A stretch of DNA of 64,000 bases from Rhizopus arrhizus. Lineage: Eukaryota; Mucoromycota; Mucoromycetes; Mucorales; Rhizopodaceae. Below, one piece after another: positions 32,400 to 44,728 of this stretch (position 1 is the first letter of the stretch; every line of letters begins with the position of its first letter). The stretch lies in the NCBI GenBank assembly GCA_024220505.1, contig JAKZZE010000010.1, forward strand, positions 558,001 to 622,000, in the 5' to 3' direction. The position numbers and the translations under genes were made by a program. The notes below the pieces were generated by a model that made no database searches, was not told where the DNA came from, and saw only the letters and a program-made list of their open reading frames with translations.

Positions 32400-33620
32400 T
32401 GATCAATTTTATAAGTTTATAGTTGATGAAATTCTTGTTGAAGATCAAGAGTTTTAAAGATAATTTATTCTTTTGATCGATCGAAAACCATCACAGTATT
32501 TGGAATAGGATGTCTATTATTTGAAAAAATTTTAGAGTCCAACAAGCGAGGATCAAGACAGGGTTTATGTCCTGTGAGATTACTAAGTAAGCCTTTCTTA
32601 GGTGCCAATGTTAAAGAAAAATCCTAATTCGAATTAGGAGATACACGTTCAATAACATTATTCTTTAACTAAGTGTCAATACATTCATACATGATGGGTA
32701 ACAATTTAAAAGGAGTACTATATGGTACAAGGTAGGCAGTTTTTCACCCAATAGTATCTAAACGTTTAACTGATTCAGGTATGGTACAAAACGAATTCTT
32801 TTGTATTAAAGTATTTGATCAGCAAATGGTTTAACAGCATTATGGAAATGAGCTTATTGCTCAGGTGTATCAAAAGGAGCTTTGTTAGGATCAGCCATGT
32901 CATCAATAATTTTTTTGTCAATAACTGGTACAAAATTAAGATGTCTGAAAGGAAGGATTTTAAAAGAATGGGATGTATGAATTAGATTTTTATCACTATC
33001 ACCATGAATACTACTTAAAGGAAATTTGATTGTATCGAAACGGCTACAAACATTATCATTTGCAGCAAGAATAACGAAACCAGATATATTTCCATTAAAT
33101 ACAATATTAAGCTTATTAACGAAATTAATGCTTATCATGCGGAAGGAAGAACCACTATCAACCAAGGCCATAGTATTCACGTTTTCTATTGTGATAAATA
33201 CAATTAAAGAACGGTTAGTATTTTTAAGTACCTTATCTTGCTTTGTTAATTTCTTAAAACTATAGCTCGCTGAACAGATATCAGTGCCAACATCCATCAA
33301 GTTGCTATCATCGCTAAGCATCTTTAGACATGCTTATATGGGTCTAGCTTAACGTTGATTGCAAGGTTAGGTTTATTATTTATTAATCTTGGCATATCTA
33401 AGCAAGCAGAACACAAAGCCTTACTTGGGTCTTGGTAAGATTTAATTTGAGGGCAATTGGTAGCATTTTCATTAAACCATGACAAACTATCCAAGTAACG
33501 ATAGCATCCTTTGGCAACAGATACAAAAAAAACACGAAAGAATTAGCTGAGGCAAGAAAATATCTGGCCGAAGAAGAGTTTTTATTCAGCAAATACTTGT
33601 ATCTGTTGCATTTTTAGTAG
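32400..33620 (-). pseudogene. Ty3/gypsy gag-pol relic
   Basis: On the minus strand, order and content match a decayed Ty3/gypsy element. A Cys-bearing stretch upstream of the protease (about 33350-33600) precedes a retropepsin-like segment MALVDSGSSFRMISINFVNK (about 33170, D-S-G in place of D-T/S-G). An N-terminal reverse transcriptase part follows (32400-32850) with RVSPNSN, TLAPKKG, CLDPRLLDSKIF and NRHPIPNT. Stops and frameshifts are frequent. No LTRs can be paired. It differs in sequence from the chromovirus at 52242. Confidence 0.6.
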
Positions 33621-36600
33621 GGTAATTGACAAGGCCATGAATAGCACAACTGAATTTACTCTTTATACCATCAACAGGAAAAAGCTTCTTGATAGTACCA
33701 AATAAGTTACTGGACGATTGAGGGGTTTTTAGAGTTACAGATATTTAATATAAAGACACACCTCAACCTTCCTATATAAATGATATCAAATGATTTTCAG
33801 ATAAATTCATCTGTCTTTTCTCCTCTTTGTATTATAATTTTTCCCACTTTTGACTATGTACTGATTTTTGTCTGCTTAATACCTGAAAAGATACGTTTTA
33901 GGGTCAAGCTCATTTATTAAGGTAAACTTGCTAGATAATCTAAAAGATCAACTGATGTATACGATACAAAACCATCGAACTGTTAACAAAGGCTTCAAGT
34001 GAGGTTTAAACTTTCTAGTTTTCTTGGATTACTTAGATTTATATGTCTAAGGCTATAATCAACTACATAATCACCTTTAAAAAGCTATACTATCTTTGAC
34101 TTGAGTATGTGATAGAACCTATGTCTGGGATGAGAGCAAGGGTTAGAGGCACATTACTTTGTATAACAGTTGCGCATTATAGCTGCTGCTGATTTCATTA
34201 TATAGATCAGGTGTGCTTTTGCAGTAGCTTTAAACAGCTTGCATAATACAAAATATGATATTCAATCTATTGCTTTCCAACCTTATTTGGCCAAGCATGT
34301 GTATCAAGAAATAATTCGGATTATCATGATGATATTCCAATATACCAATCACACTAATACCAATGGCTCAAAATACTATTGCATTTGAGAATCGAAGATG
34401 CCATTATGCCTAAAATAAATTGCTCGTATAAAAGTAAAATAGATTGACTGTAAACCATTTTCTTTTATTAAACATATACTAATGTTAAATTTGTTTAAAT
34501 AGGATTTTTTTTTGTATTTTTTGCAATAATGCCATTAGATTGCAAGTTGCACATATTGCTCAATTATAACACTAGCGCTTTTTATGATTATCCGAAATCG
34601 AGCTTGACAATTTGACAGGATGACGTTTTTACAGCGTAATGTCTTGCATTTTTCTCAGCAAGCTCAAAAGGAATAGATTAATACATGTTAGTACTATCAA
34701 AGTACGTATATTTTACGACATAATATCCCGGCATGTTTTTACTGATATTTTTCTTTTCATGTCGTGAGGCTTATTTAGGAACATATGAAAGAAAATAACG
34801 GCACGCTGAAAATAAAACAAATGTTTTTTTTTTAAAAAAAAAAAAGCAATTCAATATAGAATAGATGCATTATATTGCTCATCTAGTAAAGCCAATAATA
34901 ATTCAAACAATAGTTGGGTCTTTTGAACCTCTTTCTTGTGTAAAGACGAGAGAGAACATATTCAATGCAAACCACATCTTAGAATATAGCATTGTGGCTT
35001 GGGTCGGAGGTAGTACGGTTTAGAATATGGGCTGTTTATTGTACATAGCACAAAGTGCTATACATGATATATTGTACAAGTTACTAATTTAGGGACTTTT
35101 GAGAGAACTCGCACGAGATCAAGGGAGTTATTAAGGTGGATATGGCATCATGTCATACCTTGGTACTTAATGCTTGAATATCTTCTAGCCTCAAAACAAA
35201 AATAAAAATAGAACATACAAATAAACCTTTATTACTTGTATGAACACATTATATAAGTACAGTACAAGTTTTTCTAAGGTAATGCTTTCGGTTGTGGTTT
35301 GTTATCCTCTCGACAATGGCATTTATAAAACTTGAGCTATCAGCACTACTACAGCATTTTGAAATAATGATACTCCCATACGATTACACCTTTTGATCAG
35401 AGGCTTTGATGATCAATTTAATCAAGATGCTTTGTTAAAACCATAGACCTTCATCTATTCTCTCAAAATACAATTTTAAAGTATTTCCTTTTTAAAAGGA
35501 AACTCTTCTTATAATTTTTGCATATGATATAGTCTTTTTGTTTTGTACTTTTATATTCTTAATCACGGATAATCGTTCTGGTGTCTTTTTTTCATAAAAA
35601 GTTAAAGCTATAAAACATACGGAGTGAGTTTTCATAAGGCAATATTTGAGATGATTTGCAGTGATGCTTAATTTTACGATTTCAGACGTTAAAGAATAGA
35701 GCAAGCTAACAACTTGAAAAGTAGATACAATGTACATGAGCTAATGATCCTAAATTTAAATGTAATTACTGTTTGACTATAATTAATAAAGCCATGAATT
35801 TTCAGACTTGAACCGTAAACTTCTGATTATCAGGCTATGCAGTATTTATTCATTTTCTTTAGTCAAGTTCACATGGGGCTTGACATACTATAGACATCTT
35901 TTCTTATTATCAAAGTCGACTCTTGGTCCGTAAAATACGATCGCTCATGTTTGTTAATTTGCATTATTCCACGACTCATTTCTTGAGCCCGTATTCATGC
36001 ATAGAACTAATGTATTCGGATCTCAAGCATTGACTGTTAATTTGCTTCAAGAATACAAAATTAAAGGCATTGTGCTAAAAGGCAGTGTTCTAGTGTCTAC
36101 AAAAAAAAACGGAAAGCGTTCAATAATAAACGTTACAAAGACTTGAGATCACTATGTTTTCCTTGGGTTTGTCCATGATTCATATGGTATCATGCTTTAA
36201 ATGATGTGTTAGTGAAGCATGAATTATATTCCTAACAGGTGAATAATTACTGATAATTTCTAAAAGTACGTTGTCTAACAATATTAGGACACTGAAAAGA
36301 CCACGACTTTTTACTAAAACATGAGAAGTCCAGTTGTAACACAAACCAAATATAAAAGTAGACCATGAGGGTTGACCTAAATTATTAGTGTTATCGACTC
36401 AAAATGATTGTTATTGCAGAATTTATTATACAAATCCTAAGTTTCAGCCAGCTGCTGACCCAGTACACCAAAATGACTTCAACTTATATCAGACTTGTAA
36501 GGTGAACTAATAATAAAATTTTGAATAATTAAGATAAATAAGAGCCGAGCGGGGAAAAAAGATTAATCACTATATTGTTCATAATAAAAGCAATATTTAT

Positions 36601-37321
36601 TATATGTATCCTTGTCAACGATATCGATATACTCAAAAGACCAAGAAAGATTTATTCGACCGCAAACACCACTTTTGCTTGTATTTAACAGCATAACAAG
36701 CATATGTTCTTATTGAATGCTGATTACATCCTATACTAATACAGTTTATAGTATGAAAATCAACCTTTGCGTGATTAAAGCTTACAACATACAGTTAATT
36801 TATGATTCCTATCGTTTGTCTTACTATGTTCTAGTTAGTATACATGGAGGGGGGAAACCTTTTGGCGGCACTCAAACTATGTATTCTCTAATTTTCTAAT
36901 TCTTTGATGCTTTAAATGCGCATTCGAATTAAATTTACCCTTTCAATTTAATATTTCGTAACAGAAAAAAGAAAATGGCCATTTCGAATAATTTATATGT
37001 AAGATTATTCCAAATAGAATATTTTACCCTACCTGTGAAATCTCTTAAGATAACGATAACAAAAGTGATAAACGTTTTGATAGATGACATTTTTTATATC
37101 TGTATTTATAAGCAGCATTATAATGAGAGCGATGTCATGCTTAAAGAAATTGAACAAAATGAAATGACTTTATGATACTATAGTAGCCATTATTGTAAGG
37201 AGATAGTATTGCATGCTAATTTGGAAAGAAATCGTCTAAAGTAAAATATTATACTCTAAACGAAAAAGTAGGATTATATCCACTTTGTAAAAAGGTACAT
37301 GTTTTTTAGAGTATTTTTTAA
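33621..37321. other. Gene desert, 3.7 kb
   Basis: No supported gene. A short LTR-like scrap (minus strand) with GAACCTCTTTCTTGTGTAAA and GACGAGAGAGAAC lies near 34925-34960, related to the relics at 24380 and 43722. Open frames of 60-81 codons here look random. A perfect A/T run lies near 34823-34846. Confidence 0.4.
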
Positions 37322-38715
37322 TTAAACAACCATGATACTGTTCAAGTTGTCATTGATAATAATGTCTGATACAGCAATCATGACATTTTGTAATAAAGTA
37401 GTGTCTGTGGCATCTGTAAAATGAACATAGACCCTTTTATCTGGGTTTCTATTTAGTCTTTGGAATCTCTGTTTGAAATAATTTTTTGCTGTGTTCAAGT
37501 TGTTGACATGGCCTAGAGTGTGATGTTAAGAAAAGAACGAATGGTTACTAATAACATTACCTTGATAGTCTGGAAAATATTTTTCAATAGGTGAATAATT
37601 AATCTTGCTCTTAAATATATCAATCTTGTTTAATAGTAAAATCATTGATGTCTTTGTAAACCAATGGGAATTACATGTCGTATCAAACAACATCAATGCC
37701 TCATGCATCTAAAACATCAAATTTTAATTGTTTTTCATTTGTTTTAGTTACACACATACTTGATTCTATTTTAAAAATAAAATTGTAAGACAATATTTAA
37801 TCATCAGCTCATCTTTCTTTTCCTATTCCTTACCGAGGCTCTGTCTTCTGCTAAACATTGATCATAACCGCTGATAGCCACTACAAATAAAATAGCTGTC
37901 ACATTATCAAAGCAGTGTATCCTGTTTGATGTTAACATCAGCATAACAGAATAGCATTATTTTTACCATTTTTTTCTTTCACTTCTTTGTCCTCCAACAT
38001 CAAACATACGATAGGCCAAACCACCTAAATGAAATGTTGTTTCTACAATACCAGTTGTTTTTGCTCTACAACGAATAATATCTTGATCTGTAGGTTTATA
38101 AGCTGGACTCCAAAGTGTATCTATTTGATCATAAAAACTATACAAAAAATCTACAAGTTTTAGCTCTACTAAATCATGACGCGAAGGAATAATGATTATT
38201 ACTAGGAAATATTATCGTGTAAAGCAAATTGATGTCCATTTTGATAAGCTTCTTGAATGCTTTCATCTTTCCAAAGCTGCTTTAAAGGTAACTGGTATAA
38301 TTCTGGAAAAGGCTGGTTTTCTTCTATTGATGGCGCTTGTTTAAATAAATGAGCATATTTTAATATAGGATTTGTTAATTTTAAGTTCAAAATATCCACT
38401 GCTTCTAATAATGTTTGCATTGTTGTAAACACATTCAAAAATACAATCACTCTGAATCCTTCTCTTTCACTTGCTTTAAATCCAGAAGCATGAATCAGCC
38501 TCATTTGTTTTATCACAGTTGATTTTCCTGATTCTCCTGCGCCTAAACAAAACACATAAGCTTTTATACACATTACTATAATCCTTACCTAATAAAAGTA
38601 GCTTTACTTCTTTCTTCATTCTTTTTTCATCCGCCTTGATTTGTTTGTCGATACTTCTACTCACATTCATTCCATGATTCTTATCCCCTTTTAAACTACT
38701 TTTAATATTGCCCAT
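37322..38715 (-). CDS. Heterotrimeric G-protein alpha subunit
   Basis: Membrane-bound GTPase that relays receptor signals. The minus-strand gene starts MGNIKSS, a likely N-myristoylation site. G1 P-loop: [20 protein letters not shown]; catalytic Arg in CRAKTTGI; switch II with catalytic Gln in [13 protein letters not shown]; NKxD in LLNKIDIF; and the last guanine contact as FTDATDT, where the family normally has TCAT. The C-terminus is NSIMVV. Exon 1 is 38589-38715 and exon 2 begins at 38542. A TA|GTAATA donor and GTATAG acceptor join DNISY to FYDQID. A 6-nt micro-exon (37760-37765, AATCAA on the coding strand) supplies Asn-Gln between DRAS and MHEAL. A T-tract leader precedes the ATG. Which pathway it serves cannot be read. 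Confidence 0.92.
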
Positions 38716-38995
38716 TATTCAAATAAAAGTTTTTTTTCCAAGAGCAGAAAGAAAAAAAAAAAAAAAAAGAAATATATACAAATACGAAAGCTGAAGAAAA
38801 GAAGAAGAAAAAAGGCAAAAAGACAGAAAGAAAATCATTTTTAAACCCTTTTTACTTATTTATCCTTGTACCTCATGGAACCAACGTCACACAGATAGAT
38901 TAAGGTTTATTGTCAATGTTTCCTTCTCCTTCAATCTTCTTTTTTTTTTTTTTTTTTCCCCTTTTTTCTCTATTTTTTAATAAAAAAAAATGTGT
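38716..38995. other. Gap between PMT 3' end and G-alpha 5' end
   Basis: 280 bp with A-tracts (38754-38768; a T-tract on the coding strand) ahead of the G-alpha ATG and a T-tract at 38940-38957 near the PMT stop. No gene. Confidence 0.4.
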
Positions 38996-41511
38996 TTATT
39001 CAATCACTTCATGAACCAAATTCCAAGTTTTAAGCCATTCGAGATAAGTATAATCAGTAATAGGTCCTTCTAAACCAAATGAAATGGGCGCAAAATGTAT
39101 AAATGTAGCAATGACAGCAATATAAACAGGTATAAACACAGCCCATTGCACTCGTACACTTTTATGCTGTGTAAAATGATCCATCAAGAATGGAACCATC
39201 AAAATGCTGAAATAAAGAGCTGGGAAATAATGATGCAAATAGGTGACACGACCCATAATGAAGAAAGGAATATAATGGAAAAACCACCCAAGGAACAAAG
39301 TTTTGCCCACATAAAAGAAATGATCCCATTGTGCTGTATATTTTATATCAGTGAACATACATAAACTACTTTATAGCGTATTCTTACCGCTTGTTAAATC
39401 AAAAATCTTTCTTTGCATACGAATCACATAAACTCCTGTTGTTAGACAAAATACAAAAATAGCACCAATCGACAACCACCAAACAATTGGGTTACCCAAA
39501 AGGTAATACTTGACTTGTTTATCTCCCCAACCACACATACGAAGACCTACAGTAGCTAGAGGCCATTCAGAAGGTTCAGATGAAAGAATATCAACCTTAT
39601 CTGGATCAGGGGTCAATGCATTATTAGATGTCCACATGGCAACGTTCAGGGTAATAAAATCCCTCAAAAAAGGTGATTTATATGCATTGCGTGGTGCAGG
39701 CGGCAATTTAGTATTCCAATGTTGTTCAACGTTCCACATGGAATGAGGGTTCTCTGTGTCATTTCGTTTGTCACAATAAACCTCGACTTGCTTAAATCCC
39801 CATTGAGGCAAGACAGTATTGTCAGCTGTTAAGAGACAGCCAAGTCTTTCATGGCGAAGTCGGAATCGTGTGGTCAGGGATCGTATACGGTCTTTATTTT
39901 GATAATTGAAATCATCCACAATTTCTATCTTCCAATTATCCTGAGTGTCGCCCACTGTGTCTGTGCCATAACAACTCACCTCCCACTGTCCAGTTGTGAT
40001 CGGTGCATTCACAGGATGACTGTGTAAGTTGCGATTGGTTGAGATATGCGTAAGTCGAATGAGATCGCCATCTTTTAAGAAACGAATAAAGTCTGGGTTG
40101 TCTGGCTGATCGTAACTCTGCTCATCATCTTGCTCACGAGGTGGTCGAATCGTCCAGTGGTTATTTTCATCCTTATGATGATAACAGGTTACCTGCTGCT
40201 GCTTTGAACCTTCAGGGTAGGTTTGGATGTGTGAGTGAAGTAAACCACCACCGAATCCGGCATTCTTGATTGTCAAATTAGAACCATAAGCAACCTCCAA
40301 GGGATTCTCGGTCATTGAATTACCCTCCAGATTGGCTTGAAACAAAGAGCTCATCTGAGCATCACCAGGCCCACTCTTGTAAAGAAGCGAAAAGTGCAAG
40401 ATGAATGAAAAGACATAGATCGAGAAAGGAAGGATGATCAGACAGACGATACGGGCTATCCAGTGGTTCAAGTACACTCTCTTGGGCATTCGAACATCAC
40501 CCCACATATCCCATAAATCTTCAATTGTATATATACCTACCAGAGCAACAGCAAATAATCCCACCCATTTCACACTCAATACACAGCCTAGAGAAGCACC
40601 TGTCAACCCGAGCCAAGTCCACCATTCGGGAGAAAAAGGACTATTGTAAATGAGTTACTCATCTTTTTGTTTTTTTTCTTTTCCTACATGTGGCGTAAAT
40701 TGTGAAATACGGATAATGTGAAAAGTGATGTACAAGTGAAGAATAATAACATGGAGTCCAATAAAATAAATCGACTAATTGTAAGGTAAGCATTATCTAA
40801 GTAAAAGTGACGCGTATATGAGAATCAAAAGTTGCAAATGCCAAGGGTGTCTACCTAATAATACCATGGTTGCTGTTAACAAACTAGCTTTTAAGGACAT
40901 TTTTAATTGAACAGCGGTCAAATAGGATATGGGAACCATCATGGCACCAAAGAAAGCATTAAAAACACGCATGGTTGTATAATTAAGCCCTTCAGGGTAT
41001 TCAGCACCTGACTCAAATGAAAAAGATCCATCATAACCAGCTAACCAACCAGATAAACCCACAAGAATTTTTCCAAGTGGTGGATGAACATCAAAATAGA
41101 AATCATGATTCAAATAATGTGAACCAAACTACACTAACCGTTAAATTTGCTTACACTATGTTCTTTTTTTTTTTTTTTTTTTACCTTGCCAAAGTGAGCT
41201 TCGTCCCAAACTACTATATTACTGAGTGAAATCTTTCTAAAGCGTGTCCAAAATGATAAAAGTGTTAGCAGAATGGTTATAATGGCATGCTTATTCTTTT
41301 GCAGAAAAGCGATGTTCTAATAAGTTTGAAATAAGTTAAGATGCTAAAAAAAGTAATCTTGTTCAAGTACCTTGTTGGATGAGTAAGTAACAGGTGAAGG
41401 AGGTGGTTGATGATATTTAAAGGATTTGTCTTTTTCATTATCATCCAATAAGCTGAAAGAAGGTTGTTTTTCTATTCCTTGCGGAATGTTTCTTCTTTTC
41501 ATCGTAGCCAT
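38996..41511 (-). CDS. PMT2: Dolichyl-phosphate-mannose protein O-mannosyltransferase, Pmt2-like
   Basis: ER membrane enzyme (GT39) that transfers mannose from dolichyl phosphate to Ser/Thr of secretory proteins, needed for cell-wall proteins. The minus-strand gene starts [11 protein letters not shown] at 41511 and has about five exons; length is roughly 730 residues. The catalytic loop 1 Asp-Glu appears as [11 protein letters not shown], followed by [15 protein letters not shown]. The lumenal MIR repeats lie in the long exon 39387-40640 ([42 protein letters not shown]). The C-terminal membrane part includes [20 protein letters not shown] and HHYFPALYF. Assignment to the Pmt2 branch is by overall likeness. 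A 25-nt A-run on the plus strand just upstream gives a T-tract leader. Confidence 0.93.
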
Positions 41512-41550
41512 GTTGGCAATGTGAATAAAAAAAAAAAAAAAAAAAAAAAA

Positions 41551-42763
41551 CGTGGTTCCTCTAAACAATTAAGTCGCGCTTGTGTAAATGCTTGTGATAA
41601 AACTCAGCTGTTAATTCAACCATTTGATCATACACACATCAATAAAGATGTTTATGGATATTGAAGTAAAACATATACAGTTTCCAAGCAATTAGCATGA
41701 TATTTGATCTAATACCAATCGCATTATTTAATAAAGATATAAGAAAATGCTTTTATAGTTTGCTATTTAAAGGCTTTGATTTATCAAAAAAAAATCATTA
41801 ATTGATTACCCAATTATAGCTTGTACCTGGCATTAATACATATAGTGACCCTTAAATTCTTAAGGTTGGCCATAATAAAATACCATTTGTAAAGGTAAAT
41901 TTGCCTATAAATCAATTATATTGCTTATTAATGTATTGGCTTTATTTTGGTTAAATGTCATCTATTATGTCAGAACTAGATGTGGAACTCCTACAAGTAT
42001 CATTCATAATTCAGACAAAGTACAAGAATAATGTACACTTTATCAATCGTTATAATTATAGAAGTACAAATTTTTTTATCCTTCTATGCTATTTAATTTC
42101 TTTCATATTATATAAAATTGCTTATGTTTAATTAGGAAAACGTAAATACTAAGAAAGTTCTTACATTTTGTTTTGCGGTCTTAATATACATAAGCAGACT
42201 GGTACTAAGGCTATCATACTTGAACTGTCGCTCGACTCGATAGGAAAAAAAGATATTTGAAAATGAATTAGACTTGTCAGAGGAAACAGTAAGAGGGCTA
42301 TTATGTAAATTACTAAACAAATACGTTTGAATGAAAGTAGCATGAAGCAAGTTTAATATGAAGACCTATTCCTAGTTATGCAAGTGGACTGTTTATAGTT
42401 ATTTCTTAAATAGATCTATTTCACATTTATGTGTCATTGCATCAGAAACTATATAAAAACAGCTCGTATTGAGTTAAAGGAGTGGAATTAGTAATGACCG
42501 AATAATAAAAGAGTATAATAAGTTTTTGTAAAGCATCCATTACTCTGGTTTATTATAAGTTGAATATGAATCATGTTTAAAGTATGTCGGTATACGACAT
42601 ATACATTACAGTGATATGCATGATTTAAATATTTTTAATGGTATATGGTGACTCTGCCTCTTTGAAGAATAATCAATTAATATTGATTATCGGAGAAATT
42701 TATATATAATATATAATATCATATATTAAATTTAGAATGGATAACTTGTTATCCTAGTAGGTA
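41551..42763. other. AT-rich spacer with one dispersed repeat
   Basis: No gene seen between the PMT start and the Tc1 relic except repeat copy B (42350-42600). Confidence 0.45.
42350..42600 (+). repeat. Dispersed repeat copy B (about 250 bp)
   Basis: Same-orientation, diverged copy of 25651-25905, sharing blocks such as GAGTTAAAGGAGTGGAATTA and TGAATATGAATCATGTTTAA. Confidence 0.7.
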
Positions 42764-44728
42764 CAGTAGTGGACAAAACTGGTGCACAAAAATTAAAATC
42801 AACATTGTATCTCCGCCATATGTCTGCGACTTTTGTGGCATATACCATCTGAAAGACAGTCCAAAATATACATTATGTTATGTAAACCGGAACTGTACCG
42901 GACATCCCCCAGGCATAAGGTCATTTTTAGTGATTTTTTGCATATTTCAATTTTCGCCAAAAATGTGGTGCTTGTCTAGCCTTCTTTCAATTTTCCCCAT
43001 ATCTCTCCCGTTTGCTTTCAGATTTCACCGCATATTAGTGAATTTTAGTAGCTCTTAAAAAATATATAAAACCGTAGTTATTTTGTATTTCCCATTGAAT
43101 CCCCCCTTTTGTTTTTACCCTATTCACTATAACAAAGTACTAGCCTTATATGTTTAAGAAAATAAGCAACTGTAAAAACGAAACTCTGAGATCTCGAATA
43201 CACTTAGTTCGTACGACAACAGATATTTCTAGAATAACAAGAATCTCTAAATGGACAATCAACAGGAGAAAGAGGGAAGAAAGAAACTTAATGTCTTGTG
43301 ATCATGAAGGTCTCCCGCTTTTAGTCTGAAAAGTTACTAGCTCAATCACCAACCTAAAGCTTGGACAAGGTCCGTTACACACAGTTTCCGATGCTCAGCA
43401 CATTTTGAGGACCTTAAGATACAGTATTAGCAAATTGTCAGTCTGAAGGCACTGTAGGAAGCTAGATTTTGAGTCTGGAAGTAAGGAATCGAAGAATTTC
43501 ATCAGCTGTATTAACCGGAAAAAGCGATGAATGTGGTATCACGACAAGCCATTGTATACAATAGAGGGCTGGAAGTCTGCTATCTTTAGCAATGAGACAA
43601 ATATGAACATTATGGATGCAGATAGTATACACTAATATTGAAAGCAAGTCGAGCAACCTGAGCGATTTTTTCACGGTGATCAAACAATGAAGCATGCTGG
43701 CTGCTCTTTTGTCGTATTTACCTCATTAAATACTATTATTCGTATGAGATTACTCAGATCTTATATAAGAAATAACAAGTACTGAATACATAATATTATT
43801 ACATATTCCTTAAAAGCTCATATACAATGTTTATATTGTTTAAGCTCAATACTAAAATTGACCTTGAACTCACTTCGGTCCCTGAATAATTTCATTTCCT
43901 ATATAAAGGCGTAGTTTGATTAAATGGGTTCTCTCTCTCGTCTTGAAATCTAATAAAGAGGTTACATAGAGACTCATTCACTAGTTTTCAAGTACTATTT
44001 CCTTTCTTTTTTCTCACTTTATTATCTGCAAATATCTCATCTTTTATGTTTTAAGGCTGTATTAGATATTGAGGACCGGAATATGTGTGTCAAGTATATG
44101 ATGGTATAATGAACTCAGAAATATACACATATATTTCGCTTACTTCATACCACAAAAGCCTAGCGTATAGTGGTCTAAAACGTCGTAATCTCTCGTTTCA
44201 GTATGACAATGATACAAGGCACAAGTCGACGCATGTCACAAACTCAATATTTGATAACAGCGCTTCTGTGCTACAAGTTTAGCCGCCACTAATCCCGGCC
44301 TAAGTCCGCTTAAGCATGCCAGGTGGCAATTGATGGCAAAGGTATGATGATACGACACTAGATCAAAAAGGGTCGATGATCTTTGGAAAAGAGTAGTTAA
44401 AGAGCCGGGTTCTTTTATTGAAAATGATATACACGCATATTATTAGCATATGCAAAGAAGAACATCCGATGATATCAAGAGATGAGATGATTACATAAAG
44501 TCTAAGGTCTTAGCCACTTTTGCGGTTTTTAGAAAATATAAAATTTTATAAATTTAAAGCACGCTTATCGCTCAGTTTTAACAATGTCATGCTTAGAACA
44601 TACATAAATTACAATGACTAGTATATCCTCCTTCTAGTACAGTTTCATGACTATTGCAATTACCATGAGCAGGTAATGGTAGTTAAAAGCTGAAAAAAAG
44701 TTTTGTGCACCAGTTTTGTCCGCTACTG
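42764..44728. mobile_element. Decayed Tc1/mariner element, split by an LTR-like insertion
   Basis: Inverted repeats of about 25 bp (CAGTAGTGGACAAAACTGGTGCAC on the left; its complement on the right with one change) flanked by TA (42762-42763; 44729-44730). The plus strand has scattered transposase remains: a helix-turn-helix part (RTTTDISRITRISKWTINRR, about 43210), DDE-region pieces (EGWKSAIFSNETNMNIMDAD near 43570; VCQVYDGIMNSEIYTYISL near 44085) and FQYDNDTRHKSTHV (near 44200). Stops and frameshifts are many. The gap between GCSFVVF and GCIRY is filled by about 330 bp of LTR-like sequence. Confidence 0.8.
43722..44055 (+). repeat. LTR-like insertion inside the Tc1 relic
   Basis: It separates two transposase pieces that are adjacent in the family. 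It has TATATAAAGG (about 43900), then CTCTCTCGTCTT and AATAAAGAGGTTAC, the layout of a Ty3-type LTR in this genome (compare the LTR at 52242: TATAAATAG, then CGAGTCTCGTCC). Ends are approximate; no target duplication was found. Confidence 0.5.
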
